DNA of 64,000 nt from JAAYBF01 sp963715445 (GTDB lineage Bacteria; Actinomycetota; Thermoleophilia; Solirubrobacterales; Thermoleophilaceae), in NCBI GenBank assembly GCA_963715445.1, contig OY970240.1:2108001-2172000 (forward strand), in the 5' to 3' direction. Under the pieces are notes generated by a model that did not search any database, was not told where the DNA came from, and saw nothing but the letters and a program-made list of their open reading frames with translations. The position numbers and the translations under genes are program-made. Every line of letters starts with the position of its first letter. Position 1 is the first letter of the stretch. Shown one piece after another: positions 17,573 to 26,645 of this stretch.

Positions 17573-18447
17573 ATCGAGTTGAAACGTGTGTCGTACTCGT
17601 TGGCCACTCGTGTGAGCATCTCGTCGTAGCGGAAGATGTCGCCGGGCTGAGGCGCCGGCGGTGCCTCGACCAAAGAGATTGGGGAGCCGTCGTTAGGGGC
17701 TTCCACGACGATGATTCCCAGCCCGTCGAAGCCGTGAGCAGTGGTTCCCGTCCGTCGAGGTATCTCCTTGACCTTGTCGAGGATCCCTAGGGCTGCTTCT
17801 GGTTGGCGGTGATTGGAAATGACGCTTCGCCCGCCGTCCCTTTGAAGCTCTGGGCTCACGAAGCTCTCGCTTCCATTGACCATGACGAGGCCGACCGCGA
17901 GCGCTTGTGCCGACGCCCCGTGCACCGTGAGATGGCTTGAGTTGAGTTCGTCGTACAAGCGGGGCCGAGCCTTGCTGTGAGCAGTCATGGCCGCCTTGGC
18001 CTCGAGCGCAACGAGCACGGCCGATCCGATCACTCCCCCTTCGAGGATGGTGGGAAGCGCATCGAGTTCGTTTCGTTGCTCGGAGGAGAGCTTCACGTTC
18101 CAGTGATCTGCCATGTCGTGAAGAGTCCGAGATCGACCTGCCGGCTCTCCGGAAGGTCGAGCGATGACGAGGTCGAGATCCTTCTTGCGCCCGGTGGAGT
18201 AGTCGCGCATTTGGAAGTTGACTCCGAAGATGACCTTGCCCTCTACGGCGTGATCTCGAAGCAGCGCGCTCGTACGGAGCAAATCGAAGAACACGCCCCA
18301 GCACCCGACCTTGCTGTGGAGATCTGAGCGCGAGTGGTATTGCCACAGCTCCCGACTCGAACCACGGGGCTGCGCGACGCTCATGCTCTCGACGAGGATG
18401 CTTGGGCCGTGCACGTTGGCGACCTTACACAGCGGTTCGGCTTCCAA
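17569..18447 (-). CDS. Putative type II restriction endonuclease (PD-(D/E)XK-like) of the R-M island
   Basis: A 292-residue protein I do not recognise by name. KKDLDLVIARP (Asp90/Asp92) followed about 57 residues later by VALEAKAAM (Glu149-x-Lys151) matches the D-(X)n-ExK metal-binding core of PD-(D/E)XK nucleases. It is the last gene of an operon with vsr and a C5 cytosine methyltransferase, the place of the cognate restriction enzyme. Its start TTG 18447 overlaps the vsr stop by 23 bases; an in-frame ATG at 18384 is an alternative. Base composition is visibly less GC-rich than der or metK. Assignment as endonuclease is inference from motif plus context. Confidence 0.6.
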   Translation of the reverse strand: MEAEPLCKVANVHGPSILVESMSVAQPRGSSRELWQYHSRSDLHSKVGCWGVFFDLLRTSALLRDHAVEGKVIFGVNFQMRDYSTGRKKDLDLVIARPSGEPAGRSRTLHDMADHWNVKLSSEQRNELDALPTILEGGVIGSAVLVALEAKAAMTAHSKARPRLYDELNSSHLTVHGASAQALAVGLVMVNGSESFVSPELQRDGGRSVISNHRQPEAALGILDKVKEIPRRTGTTAHGFDGLGIIVVEAPNDGSPISLVEAPPAPQPGDIFRYDEMLTRVANEYDTRFNSI

Positions 18448-18958
18448 GAGACGAGCTCTTTTCGTTGCGTTGCGCGCGTACAGTGCTTTCGATGCGATCG
18501 GCAGCAGCTGCTGCTTCTTCGTGCTCCCATATCCGCACGACCGTCCAACCGGCTAGTTTGAGCCTCATGTCGGAGTCGCGGTCGCGTTGGATGTTGGTCT
18601 CGATTTTTTGGCGCCAGTAGGCCTGGTTGGCCTTTGGCCAGGTGCCGTGATCTGGGCAGCCGTGCCAGAAGCAGCCATCGACGAACACGACGACACGCGA
18701 GGGGCCGAAGACGATGTCGGCTCGGCGGCGACGATCGGGGAGGACCGCCCGATCGACGCGGAACCTCAGCCCGCGGGCATGGAGCTCACGGCGCAGCTCG
18801 ATCTCGGGACGGGTGTCCCGACGTCCCGTCCGAGCCATGCGCTGGCTGACAGCGGGAGAGGAAGGAGCGACGGTTCCGCTGTCGGGACCGCGGAAGGTCA
18901 GGCCACTTCGAGTTGGGCCTGTGGTGTCATCGCCTTCAGGTGGGCTCGTGTCTCGCAA
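18425..18958 (-). CDS. vsr: Very short patch repair endonuclease (Vsr)
   Basis: A 177-residue protein with the Vsr signature: MARTGRRDTRPEIELRRELH, then LRFRVDRAVLPDRRRRADIV, the metal/zinc region FVDGCFWHGCPDHG, YWRQKIETNIQRDR and WTVVRIWEHE. Vsr nicks the T strand of T:G mismatches made when 5-methylcytosine deaminates, protecting the methylase's sites from mutation. The only upstream start giving a complete N-terminus is TTG 18958, inside the methyltransferase gene (61-base overlap); the first ATG (18838) would remove conserved residues before RDTRPE. Translational coupling to the methyltransferase is likely. Confidence 0.88.
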   Translation of the reverse strand: MRDTSPPEGDDTTGPTRSGLTFRGPDSGTVAPSSPAVSQRMARTGRRDTRPEIELRRELHARGLRFRVDRAVLPDRRRRADIVFGPSRVVVFVDGCFWHGCPDHGTWPKANQAYWRQKIETNIQRDRDSDMRLKLAGWTVVRIWEHEEAAAAADRIESTVRAQRNEKSSSLGSRTAV

Positions 18959-20085
18959 ATGAGATCCTCAGGGATTCGAAGATTGCCACGTGCCGCACGC
19001 TTCAGGAAGCCAGCGGTGGCCCTGGCAGAGAGCAGCGCGGGCTCGTGGTCGAGGAACTCGTGCAGGTGCGGACGAGGCCAGGCTACGGGCCACATGCTCA
19101 GATCCACTGCTCTTCGTTCCCCGCTGCCGCCCCAAGCGGCGCGGGGCCAGCGCGCGCCCTCTTTCAGGTCGTTGTCGCGTGTGGAGTCATAGACCTCTGA
19201 CGTCAGTAGCCGTTCGCCGAGCCATTCCGCAACCGGAACGCTGACGGCATTACCAACGAGTTTCCATCGAGACGTTCGCTGCCGACCAGGAATTTCGTCG
19301 GCTGCGATGGTCCAGTTGGCGTCGAATCCCTGCAGCCTCTCCGCATCGCGAAGGTCGGGAGTTACAACCTTCTGGCTACCACTCATCCAGATCGCGGGAG
19401 GAGAAGGGATCCCGATGGTTGAGCCTCCCTTGAGCGTCGGAACGGCATCGACCGCCCAGCCCAAGCCACGGACACCTTCGGTCCAGTAGAAGCCGCAGGC
19501 GAGACCTTCGCGGTCGGCAATTTCGATCTCCCCGTGCTCCTGGTTGAGCAGCACGGGGCGCGGATCCTCTGTTTGCGATGCCAATAGCAGAACACGCTGT
19601 CGACGCTGAGGAAGACCGAATGCGCGCGTATCGACAACCCGATAGGCCCAGCTATAGCCGCGTGCCTCAAGTTCGTTGGTGAGCCAGCGCATCGCTCTGC
19701 CTTTGTCCAGTGAGAGCATGAACGACACGTTTTCCAGCAAGAGCCAGGAAGGCGTGGGGCTGGCCCCGTCCAGCAAGCGGAAAACGTGCTCCACCAGGCC
19801 AGAACGCTGACCCTTGATCCCAGCAGTCCGCCCTGCTTGGCTCAGGTCCTGGCAAGGAAATCCCGCCGTTACGAGGTCGACTACGGGAAGTTCCCCCAGC
19901 GTTGCTATGTCTCCCGCCAGTGGAATCTCGGGAAAGCGGTTCGCAAGCACGCGTTGAGCGGCTGCGTCCCACTCGCAGAGAAGCTCTGTCTCGTGTCCCG
20001 CCCGCTTCAGGCCTACCTCGATTCCACCGACTCCGGCGAATAGCGCCGCAACACGGAGACCGGGTGTTTGCTGGGGGGGTGTCAT
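18898..20085 (-). CDS. DNA (cytosine-5) methyltransferase
   Basis: A 395-residue m5C methyltransferase. Motif I LFAGVGGIEVGL at 15-26, motif IV with catalytic Cys78 in AGFPCQDLSQAG, motif VI LLENVSFM at 116-123, motif VIII QRRQR at 160-164, target-recognition region about 200-270, and motif X VGNAVSVPVA at 277-286. After motif X comes an extra domain of about 110 residues, longer than in most family members. It methylates the R-M recognition site; the specificity cannot be read from the sequence. ATG 20085, with an SOS-box palindrome centred about 45 bases upstream. First gene of the R-M-vsr operon. Confidence 0.92.
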   Translation of the reverse strand: MTPPQQTPGLRVAALFAGVGGIEVGLKRAGHETELLCEWDAAAQRVLANRFPEIPLAGDIATLGELPVVDLVTAGFPCQDLSQAGRTAGIKGQRSGLVEHVFRLLDGASPTPSWLLLENVSFMLSLDKGRAMRWLTNELEARGYSWAYRVVDTRAFGLPQRRQRVLLLASQTEDPRPVLLNQEHGEIEIADREGLACGFYWTEGVRGLGWAVDAVPTLKGGSTIGIPSPPAIWMSGSQKVVTPDLRDAERLQGFDANWTIAADEIPGRQRTSRWKLVGNAVSVPVAEWLGERLLTSEVYDSTRDNDLKEGARWPRAAWGGSGERRAVDLSMWPVAWPRPHLHEFLDHEPALLSARATAGFLKRAARGNLRIPEDLICETRAHLKAMTPQAQLEVA

Positions 20086-20122
20086 CGACGAGAGTCAAAC
20101 AAGTGGGTCGGTCGGAAGGCTG

Positions 20123-20138
20123 TCGAACATATGTTCGT
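20123..20138. promoter_or_regulatory. LexA-type SOS box
   Basis: TCGAACATATGTTCGT, with a perfect 14-bp palindromic core at 20124-20137, matches the actinobacterial/Gram-positive LexA consensus TCGAAC-N4-GTTCGA at all but the last base. It lies 38 bases before the methyltransferase ATG and 119 bases before the metK ATG in the shared divergent intergenic region. Its closeness to the methyltransferase start suggests LexA represses the R-M operon; an effect on metK is possible but less likely. The LexA gene itself is not in the window. Confidence 0.72.
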
Positions 20139-20256
20139 ACGGCCTATTTCCCTGTTGATCTGGTGGCCGGTCGGTCGAGAAGCCTGCTCACGTTCTGACG
20201 AGGCCTGTACTCTTGACCGTCCCTGACGAGCGACTTGGAGCGCGAATTCTCTTCCT

Positions 20257-21492
<1,236 letters not shown>

Positions 21493-21531
21493 CGCCGTCG
21501 GCGCGGCTCGAGAATGGCGGTCAGAGCTGGG

Positions 21532-21990
21532 ATGACGCAACCGGGCCCCAGCAAGGTGACGCTGATGCTCGCTCAGTTCGCGCGGGCGACCCCGGACGGC
21601 TGCATCGACGTGCTCGGGGCGGGCTGGACCCAGATTCCAGAGGGCCCGATCCTCTACTACATCGCAGGGCTGCTGGAGTTCCCCTGGGAGTCCGGCGGCA
21701 TCGAGCACACCGGCTACTTCGACCTCCTGGACGACCAGGGGGCGATCGTCAGCACCGCGGGGCCGGACGGCGAGGCGTCGGCGGTGCGGCTGCAGGGGAC
21801 GTTCAACGTCGCCCCCAATGCCGGGCTGCAGCCCGGCACCCCTCTCGGGATGCCGTTCGTGATGGGCATCGAGGCGCCGCCGCTGAGGCCCGGGCGCTAC
21901 GAGTGGAGGCTCCAGTTCGACGGCAGGACCGAGGAGGACTGGCGCCTCGGCTTCAACGTCGTGCCGGCCGCCGGCCCGCAGGGCCTCTAG
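21532..21990 (+). CDS. DUF6941-like conserved protein
   Basis: About 152 residues. After a short lead the protein runs PSKVTLMLAQFARATPDGCIDVLGAGWTQI, then GTFNVAPN and a closing PPLRPGRYEWRLQFDG, the layout of the DUF6941 family (small beta-sandwich-like proteins of unknown function). No signal peptide or membrane helix is visible. ATG 21532 leaves the conserved KVTLMLA near the N-terminus; ATG 21514 is a possible earlier start. It sits 39 bases after metK and converges on the sigma-factor gene with a 2-base gap. No function can be assigned. Confidence 0.6.
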   Translation: MTQPGPSKVTLMLAQFARATPDGCIDVLGAGWTQIPEGPILYYIAGLLEFPWESGGIEHTGYFDLLDDQGAIVSTAGPDGEASAVRLQGTFNVAPNAGLQPGTPLGMPFVMGIEAPPLRPGRYEWRLQFDGRTEEDWRLGFNVVPAAGPQGL

Positions 21991-21992
21991 CG

Positions 21993-23570
21993 CTAGGGGA
22001 TCGGCGGCCCGCTGCCCGGCGGTGTCCGAGGGGGAGGATTGTTCGGGTCCCTGACCGGCGGGTCTGTGACGGGCGGGTCGGTCACAGGGGGCTCGGTGAC
22101 CGGTGGGTCGTCGCTGACCGGCGTGTCCGGATCGGGCTCTGGCTCCGGCTCCACGGGATCCTCGGCGGGCGTCTCGGGCTTGCGCTTCCTCGGCTCCGTG
22201 GAGTCCGTCTCCGGGGTTGGGGAGGACGCCGGAGGCGAGGAGGCGGGAGTCACCGCTGAGGGCGTGGGAGCGGGGGATGCTTGCGGCGCGGGCTCCTTCT
22301 TGGCCTTGGCCTTCGGTTTGGGATCCGGCTTTGGCTCTGTGGCCTCGACCTCCAGCGGCGCCAGCACCGGCTCGGGATCGGTCGAGCGTCTTTCGTCTCC
22401 CAGGGCCGTTGCCAGGAGCGCCACGAGCAGCGCGATGCCCAGCCCGATCGCCGCGAACAGGCCGCGCCGCCTGCGTGAGCTCGATTCGATGCCGCTCAGG
22501 TATGCGGAGGGGATGCCCGGCAGCATCTGGAGGTCCGCGCGCTTGGACTCGCGCGCCGCGATCTCCGCGCTCCAGTCGGCGCCGGTCAGCTCGGCGGCCT
22601 TCGCCATCGTCTCCTTCAGCAGCCACGGCGCGGCGACGATCGGGGTCCAGGCGCGGTAGGAGGCGCCGGCCTCCTGCATCGCCTCCAGCCCGAGGTTGCA
22701 GGTGTGGCAGTCCAGGATGTGCGCGTCGAGCCAGTCGGCGTCTTCCGAGCCCTCGTCGAGCTGCCCGTCGTCGCGCATCGCGATCAGCGGCAGCGCGTAC
22801 TCGCAGTCGGGCGAGGACGCGGCGATCGAGGCGAGCGCCGTGCCGCGCAGCTCGTCGCGGAGCTTTATCCGCGCACGTGAGATCAGCTGGGCGACCGAGT
22901 TGCGGTTCATGTCCAGGATCTCGGCGATCTCGTCGTAGGAGAGCTCCTCCAGCTCGCACAGCGCGAGCGCCTCGCGCTGGCGCTCCGGCAGGCGCGAGTT
23001 CGCCTCGCGGATCTCCTCCTGCTGCGATTCGAGCAGCAGCTTGCGGCTGGGGTCCTCTTCGGGATCGCCCGGATCGAGGCCCAGGCCGCCGGCTCCGGCG
23101 CCCACGGGTGCGGCGGACTCGGGTATCGCGTCGCTCGGCTCGGTGCGCCTGTGCTTCTGGATCAGGTCGTAGGACGCGTGACGTGTCGCGGTGAAGAGGT
23201 AGGAGCCGAAGGCGAGCTCGCGGTCCTGGAGCTTGGGAAGCCTGCGCATCACGCTCAGGAAGGCCTCCTGAACGGCGTCGGCGGCGTCGTGCTCGGACCC
23301 GGTGACGCGGTAGGCGAGGTTGTAGGCGCGCCGCTCGTAGCGCTCGTAGAGGGTCGCGAAGGCGCTCCCGTCGCCTGCCGCCGCGGCGTGGGCGAGGCGC
23401 GCCTCCTCCTCGAGGAGGGCGGCGTCCGCTCTTCTCGCGGTCGCTTCGATCGGCTCCAGCGCTGTGGTCACGGGCTGCAAGGTACTCCCTCCGTGCATCT
23501 GCGGCCATGGCAGTGCGAGCCGCCATGGACGGTTGCTGACGTAGCTGGGTGTGACGTGCGCGTATGACAT
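21993..23570 (-). CDS. ECF sigma factor fused to an anti-sigma-like zinc finger, a membrane helix and a Pro-rich external tail
   Basis: A 525-residue protein. Residues about 64-140 are sigma region 2 (FATLYERYERRAYNLAYRVT, DAVQEAFLSVMRR); about 190-242 are region 4 (LPERQREALALCELEELSYD, MNRNSVAQLISRARIKL). Then follows a zinc motif C256...H284-x3-C288-x2-C291, the pattern of zinc-binding anti-sigma factors. A helix at 370-390 (LFAAIGLGIALLVALLATAL) spans the membrane, and residues 395-525 are Pro/Thr/Lys/Glu-rich with repeated PPVTDPP units. The start ATG 23570 has a strong GGAGGAGCAGG just upstream. It resembles the ECF groups with fused regulatory tails: a one-piece, membrane-tethered sigma factor. 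How it is released is unknown. Confidence 0.85.
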   Translation of the reverse strand: MSYAHVTPSYVSNRPWRLALPWPQMHGGSTLQPVTTALEPIEATARRADAALLEEEARLAHAAAAGDGSAFATLYERYERRAYNLAYRVTGSEHDAADAVQEAFLSVMRRLPKLQDRELAFGSYLFTATRHASYDLIQKHRRTEPSDAIPESAAPVGAGAGGLGLDPGDPEEDPSRKLLLESQQEEIREANSRLPERQREALALCELEELSYDEIAEILDMNRNSVAQLISRARIKLRDELRGTALASIAASSPDCEYALPLIAMRDDGQLDEGSEDADWLDAHILDCHTCNLGLEAMQEAGASYRAWTPIVAAPWLLKETMAKAAELTGADWSAEIAARESKRADLQMLPGIPSAYLSGIESSSRRRRGLFAAIGLGIALLVALLATALGDERRSTDPEPVLAPLEVEATEPKPDPKPKAKAKKEPAPQASPAPTPSAVTPASSPPASSPTPETDSTEPRKRKPETPAEDPVEPEPEPDPDTPVSDDPPVTEPPVTDPPVTDPPVRDPNNPPPRTPPGSGPPIP

Positions 23571-23601
23571 GTCCTGCTCCTCCAACCGGCGGCGGGGCCG
23601 G

Positions 23602-23667
23602 GAATTACGTCCGCGGGCGAAAGGGGCTCGGCGCGCCGGGAAAGAAATTTCGGCGGCGGCGTAATTC
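23602..23667. promoter_or_regulatory. Mirrored GAATTACG elements between sigma-factor and secreted-protein genes
   Basis: GAATTACG at 23602-23609 recurs as its exact inverse at 23660-23667, 50 bases apart, in the 159-base divergent region. Read toward each gene, each copy begins a possible ECF-type promoter (-35 of GGAATT type). The symmetry suggests one regulator, perhaps the adjacent ECF sigma factor itself, drives both genes. No -10 consensus is certain. An operator role for a dimeric repressor is an alternative. Confidence 0.4.
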
Positions 23668-23729
23668 GGGGTGGCCTCCCCGGTTGGACGGGTGCCAATC
23701 ACCACTGCACCGACCAAGGAGGTCACCCA

Positions 23730-24344
23730 ATGTTCCGCAAGCTCACCACCCGCATCAGCCCGGCGTCCCTGCTGGCGTCCATCGCTCTCTTCGTCGCCCT
23801 CGGCGGCGTCTCGTACGCCGCCGCGACGATCGGCTCGGCCCAGATCAAGGACAACTCGATCCGCTCCAAGGACGTGCGCAACGGAAACCTGCGCGGCAAG
23901 GACCTGCGCGGCGACACGGTCACCGGCAGCAAGGTCGAGGAGTCCACGCTCGGCGAGGTTCCGAGCGCGAGCAACGCGGACCTCGCCGCCAACGCGGCGA
24001 TCGCCCACTCGCTGGTGGACAACACGGTGAGCAGCTCGAAGGTCCAGAACGGCTCGCTGACCGGTGCCGACGTCGGTCGCCGCGCGGGCAACGTCGCCGT
24101 GGGCGTCAACACGGTGAACGCCAACACCTGCAAGAAGCTGGGTGTCGACATCGACCCGACGGACGCCGACATGAGGGACGACGCGTTCGCGATGACCTCG
24201 GAGGACACCTGGCCGCTCGGCCTCGTGTTCTCGACCGAGAACTCCAGCTCCGTCGGATACGTGCGGATCAACGTCTGCAACGTGACAGGCGCCAACATCG
24301 CCGCCGGAAGCCAGCTGTTCCACTGGGTCGCCTTCGACTCCTAG
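23730..24344 (+). CDS. Secreted/surface protein with N-terminal hydrophobic segment
   Basis: A 204-residue protein. Residues 10-31 (SPASLLASIALFVALGGVSY and on) form a signal peptide or anchor, followed by a hydrophilic repeat-like stretch (IKDNSIRSKDVRNGNLRGKD, then SSSKVQNGSLTGADVGR) that looks like short beta-strand or coil repeats, and a C-terminal domain of about 85 residues with two Cys (NTCKKLG, INVCNVTG). This N-terminal arrangement is common in secreted proteins of Solirubrobacterales; I know no function. AAGGAGG a few bases before ATG 23730 is the best Shine-Dalgarno in the window, implying high expression. It diverges from the sigma/anti-sigma fusion, which may control it. Confidence 0.78.
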   Translation: MFRKLTTRISPASLLASIALFVALGGVSYAAATIGSAQIKDNSIRSKDVRNGNLRGKDLRGDTVTGSKVEESTLGEVPSASNADLAANAAIAHSLVDNTVSSSKVQNGSLTGADVGRRAGNVAVGVNTVNANTCKKLGVDIDPTDADMRDDAFAMTSEDTWPLGLVFSTENSSSVGYVRINVCNVTGANIAAGSQLFHWVAFDS

Positions 24345-24388
24345 GGAGCACGGCAGCACCTCGGGCTCGCACGCCCCGATGGACACAG

Positions 24389-24412
24389 CGGCGGCGCCTT
24401 CGGGCGCCGCCG
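24389..24412 (+). terminator. Hairpin terminator with UUCG tetraloop
   Basis: A perfect 10-bp GC stem, CGGCGGCGCC and its complement, closes a TTCG loop at 24399-24402, giving a C(UUCG)G tetraloop, 45 bases after the secreted-protein stop. It is followed by TTCGTCGTTCTG, a weak T-rich tract. An intrinsic terminator for the secreted-protein gene and an insulator for priA is the simplest reading. Confidence 0.65.
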
Positions 24413-24473
24413 TTCGTCGTTCTGTGGCAGGCCTGCCTGGGCGGCGCCGACTCCGGCCCGTAGATTGCTCTCG

Positions 24474-26642
24474 GTGATCGTCAAGGTCGAGCCTTTGACA
24501 ACGGCCCGCGCACTGCGCGGGCCGTTCGACTACCGCCTGGGCGAGAAGCTCGCCGCCGCCGGAGTGGGGGTGGGGAGCGTGCTCGTGGTGCCCTTCGGGC
24601 ACCGCCGGCTGCTCGGCGTGGTCCTCGAGACGGCCGATCGGAGCGACATCGCTCCGGAGCGGCTCGCCGAGCCCCTGGAGGTGGTCGAGCCGGGCGTTCC
24701 CTCAGAGCTCGTGAGCCTTGGCCTGTGGGTCGCGCAGGAGTACGTGTCCACCCCGGCGCGCGGCCTCTCACTCGTCCTCCCGCCCGGCACGGGCACCGGC
24801 GGCGGCCGCCCGACCCAGGCGCGCACCTCGCTGTCAGTGGGACTGACCGACACGGGCCGAGCGGCGCTCGAGGACGGGACTCGCCTGGGCCCGCGCCAGC
24901 GCGCGGCGCTCGAGGCGCTGCAGGACGCCTCGGCGCGGATCAGCAGGCTCGCCGCCTCCACCGGGATCGATCACGCGGGCGTGCGCCGCCTCGAGGAGCG
25001 TGGCCTGGTGGCGATCGATCTGACCGCCGAGCCGCTGCGCCGCCCGCACCTGCAGGGGGTCGGCGCGCGGGAGGAGAAGGACCGGGAGCTGACGACGGCT
25101 CAGGCGGAGGCGCTCGAGCAGGTGCGCAGGCGGATGGAGGAGCCCGGCGTTCCCAAGCCGTTCCTGCTGCACGGCGTCACCGGCAGTGGCAAGACGGAGG
25201 TCTACCTGCGCGCCGTGGAGGCGGCCCTCGCGCTCGGGCGCACGGCGATCGTCCTCGTGCCCGAGATCGCGCTCACGCCTCAGACTGCGGGCCGCTTCGT
25301 GGACCGCTTCGGCGACACGGTCGCCGTCCTGCACTCCCGGCTCACCGTCCGCGAGCGCTACGACGAGTGGTCGCGCCTGCGGGCCGGGGACGCGCGGGTG
25401 GCGGTTGGCCCCCGCTCGGCGGTGTTCGCCCCGCTCGAGAACGTCGGCCTGATCGTGGTCGACGAGGAGCACGACTCCTCCTACAAGCAGGAGGGGGACC
25501 CCCGCTACGACGCGCGCAACGTCGCCGAGCGGCGCGCGAGCGAGTCCGGGGCCGTGCTGCTGGTGGGCAGCGCCACGCCGCGGCCGGAGAGCGTGCTCGC
25601 CTACGAGCGGCTGCGCCTTCCCGAGCGGGTCGATGGGCGCGGCATGCCGCCGGTGGATCTGGTGGGGATGGCCGGCACGAACGGACCGCTCCACCAGGTC
25701 ACCCGCGACGCCCTGGAGGAGGTCCGCTCCCGCGGCCAGAAGGCGATCGTCCTGCTGAACCGCCGCGGCTGGTCGAACTTCCTCACCTGCCGCGACTGCG
25801 GGCGGACGTGGGGCTGCCCGAACTGCGATGTCGTCCTGGTGCTCCACCGCGCCGCCCGGATGATGGCCTGCCATCACTGCGGCCACCGGGAGGAGCTGCC
25901 GAAGGCCTGCCCGGACTGCGGCTCCGTGTCCCTCGCGCGCCACGGGATCGGCACCGAGCAGCTCTGGGACGAGCTCACCGCGCTGATGGACCCGCTGCCC
26001 GTCCTGCGGCTCGACGCCGACACCGTCGGCGGAGCGGGGGAGACATTGGAGGAGTTCGACTCGGCGCCGGCCGGTGTGCTCGTGGGCACCCAGATGGTCG
26101 CCAAGGGGCACGACTTCCCGGATGTGACGCTCGGCGTGGTGCTGGACGCGGACTCCACTCTGCGCTTCCCCGACTTCCGCTCGGAGGAGCGCACGTTCGC
26201 GCTCGTCGCGCAGCTGGCGGGACGCAGTGGTCGCGGCCGGCAGGGCGGCCGGGTCGTGGTCCAGGCTCTCGACCCGGAGGCGCGCGCGCTGCGCTACGCC
26301 GCCGAGCACGACGCCGACGGCTTCCTCGAAAAGGAGCTCCAGCGGCGGCAGGCGCTCCTGTACCCGCCCTACGGCAGCCTCATCAGGGTCGTCTGCTCGT
26401 CCACCCAGGCTGCGCCGGCGATGGCGGCCGCCAAGGAGCTCCGCAAGCTGCTTTCCGTCCCGGGAGCCCGGGTTCTCGGCCCGGCGCCGCTGTTCCGGCT
26501 CAAGCAGCGCGAGCGCGTGCAGCTGATGGTGAAGGGTCAGGATCGGGCGGCGGCGATCGTGGCTGTGCGCGGCGCTGTGGAGGCGATTGCCGAGCTCGTG
26601 AAGGGCGACGTGAGCCTCGCGGTTGACGTCGACCCGCAGTAG
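24474..26642 (+). CDS. priA: Primosomal protein N' (PriA helicase)
   Basis: About 722 residues. An N-terminal DNA-binding domain (ALRGPFDYRLGEKL) is followed by an SF2 helicase core: Walker A HGVTGSGKTEVYLRA, VLVPEIALTPQ, DEEH box VVDEEHDSSYKQEGDPRY, LVGSATPRPES, and GTQMVAKGHDFPDVTLG. Between the helicase lobes are paired zinc-binding CxxC motifs (CRDCGRTWGCPNC, CHHCG, CPDCG). PriA reloads the replisome at stalled forks. The ATPase motifs look intact, unlike in many actinobacteria where PriA has lost them. GTG 24474 is supported by a TAGATT hexamer 7 bases upstream; TTG 24465 is the other candidate. Followed by def. Confidence 0.92.
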   Translation: MIVKVEPLTTARALRGPFDYRLGEKLAAAGVGVGSVLVVPFGHRRLLGVVLETADRSDIAPERLAEPLEVVEPGVPSELVSLGLWVAQEYVSTPARGLSLVLPPGTGTGGGRPTQARTSLSVGLTDTGRAALEDGTRLGPRQRAALEALQDASARISRLAASTGIDHAGVRRLEERGLVAIDLTAEPLRRPHLQGVGAREEKDRELTTAQAEALEQVRRRMEEPGVPKPFLLHGVTGSGKTEVYLRAVEAALALGRTAIVLVPEIALTPQTAGRFVDRFGDTVAVLHSRLTVRERYDEWSRLRAGDARVAVGPRSAVFAPLENVGLIVVDEEHDSSYKQEGDPRYDARNVAERRASESGAVLLVGSATPRPESVLAYERLRLPERVDGRGMPPVDLVGMAGTNGPLHQVTRDALEEVRSRGQKAIVLLNRRGWSNFLTCRDCGRTWGCPNCDVVLVLHRAARMMACHHCGHREELPKACPDCGSVSLARHGIGTEQLWDELTALMDPLPVLRLDADTVGGAGETLEEFDSAPAGVLVGTQMVAKGHDFPDVTLGVVLDADSTLRFPDFRSEERTFALVAQLAGRSGRGRQGGRVVVQALDPEARALRYAAEHDADGFLEKELQRRQALLYPPYGSLIRVVCSSTQAAPAMAAAKELRKLLSVPGARVLGPAPLFRLKQRERVQLMVKGQDRAAAIVAVRGAVEAIAELVKGDVSLAVDVDPQ

Positions 26643-26645
26643 GCA

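Noticed and set aside
20139..20256. SAM riboswitch upstream of metK
   Set aside because: No recognisable SAM-I, SAM-II or SAM-IV core in the 118 bases.
23571..24602. Upstream extension of the sigma-factor frame (to give 869 residues)
   Set aside because: The extension is antisense to the secreted-protein gene, and a strong Shine-Dalgarno precedes ATG 23570.
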